Shown: piece by piece, positions 1-10,749 of the stretch
Numbering within the stretch: the stretch's first letter is position 1
Layout: each line of letters opens with the position of its first letter
Assembly: GCA_020637295.1 (NCBI GenBank)
Contig: JACJWF010000001.1
Coordinates: 434,001-498,000 of the forward strand
Origin: Acidimicrobiaceae bacterium
GTDB lineage: Bacteria; Actinomycetota; Acidimicrobiia; Acidimicrobiales; Ilumatobacteraceae
Direction of reading: 5' to 3'
DNA length: 64,000 nucleotides
Program-made: the position numbers and the translations under genes
The notes under the pieces: generated by a model
What the model was told of the DNA's origin: nothing
The model's input: the letters and a program-made list of their open reading frames with translations, nothing else
Databases searched by the model: none

Positions 1-380
1 TTCTCGGTGGCCTCGGCGCCGCCGTTGGTGAAGAACACCATCTCCAGGTTGCTGTCCGGGTTGCCGTTGCGGGCGACCTCGACGATCAGCCGGGCGGCCT
101 CGCTGCGGGCGTCGTTGGCGTGGAACGGGGCGATGGTGCACAGCCGGCCCGCTTGCTCCTGGATGGCGGCGATCAGCTTGGGGTGCTGGTGGCCGATGTT
201 GACGTTCATCAACTGGCTGGAGAAGTCCAGGTACTTGGTGCCGTCCTCGGTCCACATGTAGCTGCCTTCGGCGCGGCTGATGACGACCGGCTTGATGGCC
301 GACTGGGCGCTCCAGGAGTGGAAGACGTGCGCCCGGTCGTTGGCGAAGGCGTCGGCGGGATGGGTGTCGAGCACGCTCAT
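1..380 (-). CDS. Class III PLP-dependent aminotransferase (N-terminal part, runs off the left edge)
   Basis: Only the first 126 residues are visible. They show the family opening: 'HSWSAQ', then 'YLDFSSQLMNVNIGHQHP', then 'FFTNGGAEATEN', which in omega-aminotransferases is part of the cofactor phosphate cup. The PLP lysine lies outside the window. Family members move an amino group from beta-alanine, GABA or taurine to pyruvate or 2-oxoglutarate. Next to dihydropyrimidinase and beta-ureidopropionase, beta-alanine to malonate semialdehyde is the most likely reaction, but this is inferred from context. The ATG was chosen because TACCAT sits 7 nt upstream and no Shine-Dalgarno is present. It lies 73 nt downstream of the M20 hydrolase on the same strand. 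Confidence 0.85.
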   Translation of the reverse strand, partial: MSVLDTHPADAFANDRAHVFHSWSAQSAIKPVVISRAEGSYMWTEDGTKYLDFSSQLMNVNIGHQHPKLIAAIQEQAGRLCTIAPFHANDARSEAARLIVEVARNGNPDSNLEMVFFTNGGAEATE

Positions 381-387
381 GAGCGGG

Positions 388-393
388 ATGGTA
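388..393 (-). promoter_or_regulatory. -10 hexamer of the aminotransferase gene
   Basis: TACCAT read on the minus strand, 7 nt before the ATG at 380, so transcription would start at or within a base of the start codon. Confidence 0.55.
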
Positions 394-453
394 GTTGTCA
401 CCCGCCTGGGCGTACAGACCGCTCTTTGTGTCCGGACAAAGAATTCCCGGTGC

Positions 454-1698
454 TCACATGGGCGCGTCGACGGTGGCCACCACGGCTTGGTGGAAGGCGC
501 GCAGACCCATCGCCAGGTGGTCCTCTGGCGTGTCCTCCTCCTTCGTGTGCGACAGGCCACCGATCGAGGACGTGAACACCATCGCGGTCGGCACCGCCCG
601 GGCCATCTCCGAGGCGTCGTGGAGCGCGCCGCTGGGCAGCTCGAAGCGGTGCCCCTCCACGGCCTCCACGGCGTCGCGCACCCGCTCCACCAGCACGGGG
701 TCGAACACCATCGGCGGGATGCGGAAGATGTGCTCCAGGCGCACCGTGCAGCCCTCCGCCGCGGCGGCGCGCTGGGCCGCGTCCTTGGCTTCGGCGAACA
801 TCGCCGCCAGGGCGTCGGCGTCCTTGTGGCGCATGTCCATCGTGCAGGTGGTGGTGCCGGGGACGGCCGTCACCACGCCCGGCCAGCAGGACACGCTGCC
901 CACCGTCGTGACGCCGACATGGCGCTCGCCGATCTCGGCCAACTCCAGCGCGAAGCGGCTCATCGCCCGCAAGGAGTCCCGCCGCATCGGCATCGGCATC
1001 GTGCCGGCGTGCGCGGCCTGACCATCGAAGATCAGCCGCTCACGCTCGATGCCCACCGTGCCGCTGACCACGCCGATGCCCAGGCCCTGGTGCTCCAGCA
1101 CCGGACCCTGCTCGATGTGCAGCTCGAGGTAGGCCACCACGTTCTCCAGCCGGGCCTGGCAACCCTCCATCGCATCGATGTGCACGCCGTGCTCGGCCAG
1201 CACCTCGGGCAGCGCGTCGCCCTGGCGGTCCTTCAGCTCGCGGATGATGTCCACGTCCAGCGTGCCGACTACGGCGGCCGAGCCGAACAGGCTGCGGCTG
1301 AAGCGGGCGCCCTCCTCGTCCGCCCAGTCCACGAGGGCGAAGGAGCGGGCCGGCGGCTCGGGGCGGGCGGCCAGCGACCGCAGCACCTCCAGCCCGCCCA
1401 TCACGCCCAGTGCGCCGTCCAGCCAGCCGCCGGCCGGCACGGAGTCCAGGTGGGAGCCGACGACCACGGTGTCGGCGGAGCGGCCGGGCAGGTACGCCCA
1501 CAGGTTGCCGGCCTCGTCCTGCTCCACGGTGACCGGCAGGGTGGACAGCTCTTCGCGCAGCATGGCGCGTGCCTCGGCCCACTCCGCGGTCCAGCACAGC
1601 CTGCGCGACCCGGCCGGGCCACCGGTGCGGGCCGCCAGGTTCCTCAGGTCGCGGATGGCGCGGTGCGGGTCGAACTGGGTCGCGGTGTCGGTGCTCAC
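454..1698 (-). CDS. M20-family N-carbamoyl amino acid / allantoate amidohydrolase
   Basis: A 414-residue zinc-dependent amidohydrolase of the allantoate amidohydrolase / N-carbamoyl-L-amino-acid hydrolase / PYD3-type beta-ureidopropionase group, of normal length. Visible metal-site motifs are 'GSHLDSVPAGGWLDG' (H83, D94), 'DWADEEGARF' (E128/E129) and 'ELHIEQGP' (H194), plus the dimerisation-domain 'AAHAGTMPM'. It would hydrolyse an N-carbamoyl compound to the free amino acid, CO2 and ammonia. A nitrilase-type enzyme for the same step starts at 3162, so the two may divide substrates (hydantoin-derived versus uracil-derived). The GTG start at 1698 is preceded 7 nt upstream by TACTGT inside the end of the regulator gene, so it probably has its own leaderless promoter. 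Confidence 0.85.
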   Translation of the reverse strand: MSTDTATQFDPHRAIRDLRNLAARTGGPAGSRRLCWTAEWAEARAMLREELSTLPVTVEQDEAGNLWAYLPGRSADTVVVGSHLDSVPAGGWLDGALGVMGGLEVLRSLAARPEPPARSFALVDWADEEGARFSRSLFGSAAVVGTLDVDIIRELKDRQGDALPEVLAEHGVHIDAMEGCQARLENVVAYLELHIEQGPVLEHQGLGIGVVSGTVGIERERLIFDGQAAHAGTMPMPMRRDSLRAMSRFALELAEIGERHVGVTTVGSVSCWPGVVTAVPGTTTCTMDMRHKDADALAAMFAEAKDAAQRAAAAEGCTVRLEHIFRIPPMVFDPVLVERVRDAVEAVEGHRFELPSGALHDASEMARAVPTAMVFTSSIGGLSHTKEEDTPEDHLAMGLRAFHQAVVATVDAPM

Positions 1699-1705
1699 GG
1701 GCCGC

Positions 1706-1711
1706 ACAGTA
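1706..1711 (-). promoter_or_regulatory. -10 hexamer of the M20 hydrolase gene
   Basis: TACTGT on the minus strand, 7 nt before GTG 1698. It overlaps the space just after the regulator's stop codon. Confidence 0.5.
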
Positions 1712-1718
1712 GCGGCGC

Positions 1719-3104
1719 TCAGCGCTGGCCCGCCCGGGCCGGGTTGGCCCCGGCGGCATCGGCCAGGCGGCGGGCCAGGTCGTCGAGGTCGTGGTCCACC
1801 AGGCCCACGGTGACGCGCAGGTGGGGGGTGTCCGGGCGGACCATGAACGGCTCGCCGGGCGCGGCACCGATGCCCTGGGCGGCCAGGGTCAGCAGCGCGG
1901 AGCGCTCGTCGACGACCTCCATCCACAGGTTGATCCCGTCGGTGCCGGTGACCGTGACGCCGCGGGCGCGCAGGGCGTCGGCCACGGCCTGGCGTCGGCG
2001 GGCGTACTCGTCGCGGGCGTGGGCGACGGCGGCGACGGTGGGCGGGTGGTCCAGCATCTCCAGCAGGACGGCCTGCAGGAGGCGGCTGCTCCAGCCCGGG
2101 CCGAGGAGGCGGCGGTCCACCACGGCGTCCACCACGCTGCCGGCGCCGCCGACGGCCGCCAGGCGGAGGTCCGGGTTGTGGCTCTTGGAGTAGCTGCGGA
2201 TGTGCACCGTCCGCTGCGGCAGCCAGGTGCCGAGGCTGACCAGTGGGGCGGCGGCGATGTCGCCGGAATGGTCGTCCTCCACCACCACGACCCGCTGGTG
2301 CCGGCGCAGGACGGCCGCCAGCGCGGTGCCGCGGCGCCGGGTGAGCGCCACGCCCGCCGGGTTGTGGGCGCGGGGCTGCAGCATCACGGCGCACACGCCG
2401 CCGGCGTCCAACGCGTCGCTGAGCCCCGCCGGTTGCAGCCCCTCGTCGTCCACGTCCACCCCGACGACCTCGGCCCCCAGCAGGTCCAGCAGGTCGAGGA
2501 GGGGAGGGAAGCACGGATGCTCCACCACGACGCGGTCGCCGAGGCGGACCACCGCGCGGGCGATGCGGTCCAGCGCGTCCATGGCCCCGTCGACGATGGT
2601 GATGGCCTCCGGCGGGAACGGCCAGTCGGCGCGCAGCCTCTCCTCCAGCGCCGGCAGCACCGGGTGGTCGAGGTAGTTGTCCGTCAGCGAGCGGCGCCCC
2701 ACGGCCGCCAGCAGCGGGCCGAGGTCCGGCAGCAGTGCCGGATCGGGGGTGCCGGTGCTGAGGTCGAGGGCGAAGTGGCCGGGGCCTTCGGTGACCCTGC
2801 GGTAGCGGCGGGCGGTGACCGGCCCGGTGGGCTGGCGGACGAACGTGCCCTGCCGCCCGCGGGCGTCGATCGCGCCCACGGCCGCCAGCGTCTGCCACGC
2901 CTCGCTGACGGTGGTGGGGGAGACGCCCAGCCGGCGGGCCAGGTCGCGCACCGTGGGCAGGCGTGACCCGATGGGCAGCGACCCGTCGGTGACCAGGCGG
3001 CCGATGGCGGCCGCGATGCCCCGCGCCGAACGGTCGTCCACGGCCCCGGCGATGGCCGCCGCGCCGACCTCGTCGGCCCCCGTCACGTCGTGCACGATGG
3101 ACAT
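1719..3104 (-). CDS. MocR-type transcriptional regulator (GntR HTH fused to aminotransferase fold)
   Basis: A 461-residue protein with an N-terminal winged helix-turn-helix (about residues 10-75, 'LPTVRDLARRLGVSPTTVSE') joined to a class I/II aminotransferase-like domain. 'SYSKSHNPDLRL' contains the expected PLP lysine. MocR proteins use PLP as a sensor and commonly control GABA, taurine, beta-alanine or PLP genes; a beta-alanine-type effector would fit here. It is transcribed away from the beta-ureidopropionase gene across a 57-nt gap that holds three evenly spaced ATTGT/ACAAT half-sites. The ATG at 3104 is preferred over an in-frame ATG at 3122 because the latter falls among the half-sites. 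The M20 hydrolase follows after 20 nt. Confidence 0.88.
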   Translation of the reverse strand: MSIVHDVTGADEVGAAAIAGAVDDRSARGIAAAIGRLVTDGSLPIGSRLPTVRDLARRLGVSPTTVSEAWQTLAAVGAIDARGRQGTFVRQPTGPVTARRYRRVTEGPGHFALDLSTGTPDPALLPDLGPLLAAVGRRSLTDNYLDHPVLPALEERLRADWPFPPEAITIVDGAMDALDRIARAVVRLGDRVVVEHPCFPPLLDLLDLLGAEVVGVDVDDEGLQPAGLSDALDAGGVCAVMLQPRAHNPAGVALTRRRGTALAAVLRRHQRVVVVEDDHSGDIAAAPLVSLGTWLPQRTVHIRSYSKSHNPDLRLAAVGGAGSVVDAVVDRRLLGPGWSSRLLQAVLLEMLDHPPTVAAVAHARDEYARRRQAVADALRARGVTVTGTDGINLWMEVVDERSALLTLAAQGIGAAPGEPFMVRPDTPHLRVTVGLVDHDLDDLARRLADAAGANPARAGQR

Positions 3105-3129
3105 TGTGCGGTAACAATACATCTATTGT
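3103..3129. promoter_or_regulatory. Candidate MocR operator: three ATTGT/ACAAT half-sites
   Basis: ATTGT at 3103-3107, ACAAT at 3114-3118 and ATTGT at 3125-3129. The centres are exactly 11 bp apart, about one helical turn, so all three face the same side of DNA. The third site overlaps the -35 of the divergent catabolic gene and the first overlaps the regulator's own start codon. This arrangement would allow autoregulation as well as control of the catabolic operon. Confidence 0.55.
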
Positions 3130-3154
3130 CTGGCCTGGCGTGTCACATTAGAGT
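3126..3154 (+). promoter_or_regulatory. Leaderless promoter of the pyrimidine catabolic operon
   Basis: TTGTCT (3126-3131), a 17-nt spacer, then TAGAGT (3149-3154), 7 nt before the ATG at 3162. The spacing fits a housekeeping sigma factor, with transcription starting at the A of the ATG. The -35 overlaps the third half-site of the proposed operator. Confidence 0.6.
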
Positions 3155-3161
3155 CCGCGCC

Positions 3162-4004
3162 ATGACGAACACCGTGCGCGCCGCCCTGCTGCAGACCGAC
3201 TGGCCCGGCACGAAGGAGGCCATGCTCGACAAGCACGAGCAGGCCGTGCACGACGCGAAAGCCCAGGGTGCGCAGGTCATGTGCTTCCAGGAGCTGTTCT
3301 ACGGGCCGTACTTCTGCCAGGTCCAGGAGACCGAGTACTACGCCTACACCGAGCCCATCCCCGACGGGCCCACCACCCAGCGCTTCCAGAGCATCGCCAA
3401 GGAAGCCGGCATGGTGCTGGTGCTGCCGATGTACGAGATCGTCCGGCCCGGCCTGTACTACAACACGGCCGCCGTGGTGGACGCCGACGGCACGTACCTC
3501 GGCAAGTACCGCAAGCAGCACATCCCCCAGACCAAGGGCTTCTGGGAGAAGTTCTACTTCACCCCCGGCGACGGCGGGTACCCCGTGTTCGAGACCGCAG
3601 TCGGCAAGGTCGGCGTGTACATCTGCTACGACCGGCACTTCCCCGAGGGCTGGCGGGCGCTGGGCCTGAACGGCGCGGAGATCGTGTTCAACCCGTCGGC
3701 CACCAGCCGCGGCCTGTCGCAGTACCTGTGGGGCATCGAGCAGCCCGCCGCGGCCGTGGCCAACATGTACTACGTCGGGGCCATCAACCGGGTCGGCATC
3801 GAGCCGCTCGGCGACAACGACTTCTACGGGCAGAGCTACTTCGTGGACCCGGAGGGCCAGTACGTGGGCGACAAGGGCGACCCGTTCCAGCCGGAGCTCA
3901 TCGTGCGCGACCTCGATCTCGACAAGATCAAGCTGGTGCGCGACCGTTGGGCGTTCTACCGCGACCGCCGGCCGGACGCGTACGACGACCTCTTCACCCA
4001 CTGA
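3162..4004 (+). CDS. Beta-ureidopropionase (nitrilase superfamily)
   Basis: A 280-residue carbon-nitrogen hydrolase predicted to convert N-carbamoyl-beta-alanine to beta-alanine, CO2 and ammonia, the third step of reductive pyrimidine breakdown. The catalytic triad is visible: E44 in 'CFQELFYGPYFC', K118 in 'KYRKQHIPQ' and C155 in 'YICYDRHFPEGWR'. 'GPYFCQ' and 'HIPQTKGFWEK' are typical of the beta-ureidopropionase / N-carbamoylputrescine amidase branch. The neighbouring dihydropyrimidinase favours the former. It starts a run of seven further plus-strand genes for ring opening, semialdehyde oxidation and uptake. The start is set by the leaderless promoter at 3126-3154. Confidence 0.88.
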   Translation: MTNTVRAALLQTDWPGTKEAMLDKHEQAVHDAKAQGAQVMCFQELFYGPYFCQVQETEYYAYTEPIPDGPTTQRFQSIAKEAGMVLVLPMYEIVRPGLYYNTAAVVDADGTYLGKYRKQHIPQTKGFWEKFYFTPGDGGYPVFETAVGKVGVYICYDRHFPEGWRALGLNGAEIVFNPSATSRGLSQYLWGIEQPAAAVANMYYVGAINRVGIEPLGDNDFYGQSYFVDPEGQYVGDKGDPFQPELIVRDLDLDKIKLVRDRWAFYRDRRPDAYDDLFTH

Positions 4005-4036
4005 CCCACCCGCCGACCCACCACGAGGACCGCACC

Positions 4037-5479
4037 ATGGCGACCACGCTCATCAAGAACGGCCAGGTCATCTCCACGTCGGGCGTCATCGCCCAGGACG
4101 TGCTGATCACCGGCGAGACCATCACCGCGCTCGGCGCACCCGGGTTCTTCACGGAGGAGGGGCACGACAAGGTCATCGACGCGGCCGGCAAGTACGTCAT
4201 CCCCGGCGGCATCGACGTGCACACCCACATGGAGCTGCCGTTCGGTGGCACCTTCGCCAGCGACACCTTCGAGACCGGGTCGCGGGCCGCGGCCTGGGGT
4301 GGCACCACCACCATCGTGGACATGGCCGTGCAGCGCTACGGCGAGAACGTGTTCGACGGCCTGGCGGAGTGGCACCGCAAGGCCGACGGCAACTGCGCCA
4401 TCGACTACGGCTTCCACCAGATCATCGGCGGTGTGGACGAGCAGTCGCTGAAGGCCCTGACCTACCTCACCGAGCACGAGGGCGTCACCAGCTTCAAGCT
4501 GTTCATGGCCTACCCCGGCGTGTTCTACAGCGACGACGGGCAGATCCTGAGGGCCATGCAGACGGCCGCCGACTGCGGCGCCGTCATCCTCATGCACGCC
4601 GAGAACGGCATCGCCATCGACGTGCTCGTGCAGCAGGCGCTGGCCCGCGGCGAGACCGACCCCCGCTACCACAGCTACACCCGGCCCTCGCCGCTGGAGG
4701 CCGAGGCCACCCACCGGGCCATCGTGCTCAGCCATGTGGCCGGCAACGTGCCGCTGTACATCGTGCACATGAGCGCCGGCGACGCCCTGAACGAGGTGGC
4801 CGCCGCCCGCCACCACGGCCGCAACGTGTTCGCCGAGACCTGCCCGCAGTACCTGTACCTCACGCTGGAGGAGACCCTCGGCCAGCCCGGCTTCGAGGGC
4901 GCCAAGTGGGTCTGCAGCACGCCCGTGCGCAGCAAGGACCACGACCCCGACTACGTGGGCCAGATGGGCCACGGCCACCAGGCCGACCTGTGGAAGGGCC
5001 TGCGGATGAACGAGTTGGCCATCGTGTCCACCGACCACTGCCCGTTCTGCATGAAGGACCAGAAGGAGCTCGGGCTCGGCGACTTCTCCAAGATCCCCAA
5101 CGGCATCGGCGGCGTGGAGCACCGGATGGAGCTCCTCTACCAGGGCGTCGTCAACGGCGAGATCAGCCTCCAGCGGTGGGTGGAGACCTGCTGCACCACC
5201 CCGGCGCGGATGTTCGGCATGTACCCGAAGAAGGGTGTCATCGCCCCCGGCTCCGACGCCGACGTCGTGGTCTGGGACCCCAACACCAAGACCAAGATCG
5301 GCATCAACGACAAGCACCACATGAACATGGACCACAGCGCCTGGGAGGGCTGGGTCATCGACGGCAAGGTGGACACCGTGCTCAGCCGCGGCACCGTGGT
5401 CATCGAGAACGACCAGTACGTCGGGCGCAAGGGCCACGGCCAGTTCGTTCGTCGCGGTCTCTCCCAGTACCTCGTCTGA
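4037..5479 (+). CDS. hydA: Dihydropyrimidinase / D-hydantoinase
   Basis: A 480-residue cyclic amidohydrolase that opens dihydrouracil, dihydrothymine or 5-substituted hydantoins to the N-carbamoyl amino acid. The metal-binding 'GGIDVHTHMELPFGG', the carboxylated-lysine segment 'TSFKLFMAYPGV', 'LMHAENG', 'VHMSAG' and 'STDHCPF' are all in the right order, so the binuclear zinc site looks intact. Length is normal. GAGGA lies 7 nt before the ATG, and the gene follows the beta-ureidopropionase by 32 nt. Whether the true substrate is dihydrouracil or a hydantoin cannot be told from sequence. The malonate-semialdehyde route encoded alongside favours pyrimidines. Confidence 0.92.
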   Translation: MATTLIKNGQVISTSGVIAQDVLITGETITALGAPGFFTEEGHDKVIDAAGKYVIPGGIDVHTHMELPFGGTFASDTFETGSRAAAWGGTTTIVDMAVQRYGENVFDGLAEWHRKADGNCAIDYGFHQIIGGVDEQSLKALTYLTEHEGVTSFKLFMAYPGVFYSDDGQILRAMQTAADCGAVILMHAENGIAIDVLVQQALARGETDPRYHSYTRPSPLEAEATHRAIVLSHVAGNVPLYIVHMSAGDALNEVAAARHHGRNVFAETCPQYLYLTLEETLGQPGFEGAKWVCSTPVRSKDHDPDYVGQMGHGHQADLWKGLRMNELAIVSTDHCPFCMKDQKELGLGDFSKIPNGIGGVEHRMELLYQGVVNGEISLQRWVETCCTTPARMFGMYPKKGVIAPGSDADVVVWDPNTKTKIGINDKHHMNMDHSAWEGWVIDGKVDTVLSRGTVVIENDQYVGRKGHGQFVRRGLSQYLV

Positions 5480-5634
5480 CCGTTCGGGGCGGCGGCCACC
5501 TTCGCTCCTCGACACGGTCGGCGGAAACGCATCGCCTCCCTACCGTCTCGTCGCCGAAGCTGCCCACTCCCCTCACTGGGTGACTCGTCCGGGTCGCCCC
5601 ACTCCCTCACTCACATCGAGAAGGAAGTCACATC

Positions 5635-7119
<1,485 letters not shown>

Positions 7120-7149
7120 CCCGGCCGCACCGACCACAGGGGGAGACAC

Positions 7150-8178
7150 ATGGAGTTCGGGGTAGTCCTGCAGACCACGCCACCCGCCCGCCGGGTGATC
7201 GACCTGGCCCGTGCGGCCGAGAGCTACGGGTTCAACTACGTCTGGACCTTCGACTCCCACATCCTGTGGGAGGAGCCCTACGTCATCTACAGCCAGATCC
7301 TGGCCGAGACCCGCAACGTGGTCGTCGGGCCGATGGTCACCAACCCGGCGACGCGGGACTGGACGGTCACGGCCAGCGTCTACGCCACGCTGAACGAGAT
7401 GTACGGCAACCGCACCGTGTGCGGGATCGGCCGCGGCGACTCGGCGGTGCGGGTCACCAACGGCGCGCCGACCACGCTGGCCACGCTGCGGGACAGCGTG
7501 CACGTCATCCGCGAGCTGGCCAACGGCAGGACCGTGGAGTACAAGGGCTCGCAGCTGTGCCTGCCATGGGCCGGCAAGAGCCGCCTGGAGATGTGGGTGG
7601 CCGCGTACGGCCCGAAGGCGCTGGCGCTGACGGGTGAGGTGGGCGACGGGTACATCCTGCAACTTGCCGACCTCAGCATCGCCGAGTGGACCATCGGCGC
7701 GGTGCGTGCCGCTGCGGCGGCGGCCGGCCGCGACCCCGACGGCATCACGATCTGTGTCGCGGCCCCGGCATACGTCACGGACGGCACCGAGGCCGGCTTG
7801 GCCCACGGGCGCGAGCAATGCCGCTGGTTCGGCGGGATGGTCGGCAACCATGTGGCCGACATCGTGGCCCGCTACGGCGACGACGCCGCGGTGCCGGCGG
7901 CGCTGACGGACTACATCAAGGGCCGCCAGGGCTACGACTACAACGAGCACGGCCAGGCCGGCAACAGCCACACCCAGTTCGTGCCGGACGAGATCGTCGA
8001 CCGCTTCTGCATCGTCGGCCCGGTCGAGGCCCACGTGGAGCGCATGGAGCAACTGCGCGAGCTCGGTGTGGACCAGTTCGCCATCTACCTGCAGCACGAC
8101 GACAAGGACCACACCCTCCGGGCGTACGGGGAGAAGGTGCTGCCCGCGGTCGCCGAGCATGTGAAGGCCAAGTCCTGA
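7150..8178 (+). CDS. LLM-class F420-type oxidoreductase
   Basis: A 342-residue luciferase-like monooxygenase-fold protein, resembling the F420-dependent family that is often found beside hydantoinase genes. It has the family's 'AAESYGFNYVWTFDSHILWEEP', 'GPMVTNPATRDW' and 'GIGRGDSAVR' segments near the cofactor pocket. These enzymes pass hydride between F420 and a substrate. The substrate here is unknown. Since no dihydropyrimidine dehydrogenase gene is visible in the window, one idea is that this protein supplies the ring-reducing step with F420H2. A strong ribosome site (GGGGGAG) precedes the ATG, and the transporter genes follow after 2 nt. Confidence 0.82.
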   Translation: MEFGVVLQTTPPARRVIDLARAAESYGFNYVWTFDSHILWEEPYVIYSQILAETRNVVVGPMVTNPATRDWTVTASVYATLNEMYGNRTVCGIGRGDSAVRVTNGAPTTLATLRDSVHVIRELANGRTVEYKGSQLCLPWAGKSRLEMWVAAYGPKALALTGEVGDGYILQLADLSIAEWTIGAVRAAAAAAGRDPDGITICVAAPAYVTDGTEAGLAHGREQCRWFGGMVGNHVADIVARYGDDAAVPAALTDYIKGRQGYDYNEHGQAGNSHTQFVPDEIVDRFCIVGPVEAHVERMEQLRELGVDQFAIYLQHDDKDHTLRAYGEKVLPAVAEHVKAKS

Positions 8179-8180
8179 CG

Positions 8181-9061
8181 ATGAATCCACCGTCCGCGTT
8201 GGCCCGCTCGGCGAAGCGGGTGGTGATGTTCGCGCTGGCCATCGGGCTGGTCGTCGTCGCCTGGGAGCTGTACCGGAACCTCGGCCCCGACAAGGGCGGC
8301 AAGGTGTTCGGTTGGACCGTGCTGCCGAAGGCCAACGCGCGGGTGATGCCCAGCGTGGCCGACATCCTCGGCCGCTTCGCCGACCCGTTGGGCCGTGGCG
8401 GCGAGGCGATGTGGTGGTTCCTCACCAAGTCCGCCTGGTACACCCTGCAGCTCGCGTTCCTCGGCTTCCTCATCGGGTCGCTGCTGGGCATCGGTCTCGC
8501 CGTGGTGATGTCCCGCCTGCGGATCTTCGAGCGGGCACTGATGCCGTACCTCGTCATCTCCCAGACGGTGCCGCTCATCGCGCTGGCGCCGCTGATCGCC
8601 GGTTGGGGCGGCAAGCTGTCGCTGTTCGGCTGGGAGTGGCAGCGGTGGACGTCCGTCGTCACGATGGGCGTGTTCCTCAGCTTCTTCCCAGTGGCGCTCG
8701 GGACCCTTCGCGGCTTGAAGTCGGCGCCCGCCGCATCCGTGGAGTTGATGGACAGCCTGGCCGCGCCCTGGCGGGTGACGCTGGTGAAGCTGCGCTTCCC
8801 CGCGGCAGTGCCCCACATGGTGCCGGCACTGAAGCTCGGGGCGGCCGGCGCCGTCATCGGGGTGATCGTGGGCGAGATCTCGGTGGGCCTGCGGGGCGGC
8901 GTCGGCCGGCCCATCATCGAGTTCGCCCGGCAGTTCTCGTCCGACCCGGCGAAGGTGTACACGGCCATCCTGGCCGCGGCGGTGGTCGGGCTGGTGATGG
9001 CGATGCTGGTGAGCGCGTTCGACGCGTTCCTGATGCGCCGCCGACCGAAGGAGGCAGTGGC

Positions 9062-9065
<4 letters not shown>
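8181..9065 (+). CDS. ABC transporter permease (nitrate/taurine/pyrimidine type)
   Basis: A 294-residue inner-membrane protein. It has an N-terminal membrane segment (about residues 14-30), further hydrophobic helices, and a BPD-type coupling region in the middle ('AAPWRVTLVKLRFPAAVPHMVPAL', around residues 194-217) that docks with the ATPase. It starts 2 nt after the oxidoreductase stop and overlaps the ATPase gene by 4 nt (ATGA), so the transporter genes are co-translated. With the NMT1-like binding protein at 10750 it forms an importer of the family that brings in thiamine-precursor pyrimidines, riboflavin, nitrate or taurine. Context suggests a pyrimidine or hydantoin. Confidence 0.88.
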
Positions 9066-9921
<856 letters not shown>

Positions 9922-9925
<4 letters not shown>

Positions 9926-10716
9926 GCCTGCGCCTGCGCCAGGTCAGCGCCGCGGCCCTACCGCCCGTCGTCTTCGGGCTGCTGTTCTTCGGCGCGTGGG
10001 AGTGGGCGGTGCGCGCCTTCGAGGTGGAGGAGTACTTCCTGGTCCCGCCCTCCAAGATCCTCAGCACGTTCGCCGACAACTGGTCGCTCATCTGGGAGTC
10101 CGTGCAGGTCACGGGCGCCAACGCGCTGGTCGGGCTGCTGCTCGGCACCGCACTCGGGGTGGCGGTCGCCTTCCTGCTCATGTCGTTCCGGTCGCTGGAC
10201 CAGGTGATCACCCCGCTGTCCACCGCCGTCAACGCGCTGCCGATCTTCGTGGTCGTCTCGGTGTTCAGCAACATGTACCCCGCCACCAGCGAGATGCCCC
10301 GGCGGCTGATGGTGGCGATCGTCATCTACTTCGTCGTGCTGGTCAACGTCGCCCGTGGGCTTCGCAACGTCCAGCCGACCCACCTCGAACTGATGCAGAG
10401 CTATGCCGCCGGGAGATGGGCGATGCTGCGCCACGTCCGCATCCCCAACGCCATCCCGTTCCTCTTCACGGCGCTGAAGATCGCCGCTCCGATGGCCGTG
10501 ATCACGGCGTTCGTGTCGGAGTACTTCGGCGGCGCGCAGAACGGGTTGGGCAGCCGGATCACCGCCAGCCTCGGCGGGTCGCGCAAGGCGGACGGGTGGG
10601 CGTACGTGCTCGCCGCCTGCCTGCTCGGCATTGTGTTCTACTTGATCTCCATCACCATGGAGGCCGTCGCCACCCCCGGTGGCACGGAGCACCAACACCG
10701 CGGTCGCTCACACTGA
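9922..10716 (+). CDS. ABC transporter permease (second subunit)
   Basis: A 264-residue multi-helix membrane protein homologous to the permease at 8181. The coupling region is 'QSYAAGRWAMLRHVRIPNAIPFLFTAL' (broken here as about residues 158-184), and periplasm-facing 'FEVEEYFLVPPSKIL' follows the first helix. It starts with GTG overlapping the ATPase stop (GTGA). Having two permease genes around one ATPase gene suggests a heterodimeric membrane domain. The last 15 residues are polar and histidine-rich ('GGTEHQHRGRSH'), an unremarkable cytoplasmic tail. Confidence 0.87.
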
Positions 10717-10749
10717 GCCCCGCACCACACAAGGGGAGAGACACCAACC

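Noticed and set aside
454..3117. An 887-codon minus-strand gene combining the M20 hydrolase with upstream sequence
   Set aside because: The upstream part is the Arg/Pro-rich out-of-frame reading of the MocR gene; the real hydrolase starts at GTG 1698 after TACTGT.
3281..5479. A 732-codon plus-strand gene ending with the hydantoinase
   Set aside because: The first 250 codons are an out-of-frame reading of the beta-ureidopropionase gene; a ribosome site precedes ATG 4037.
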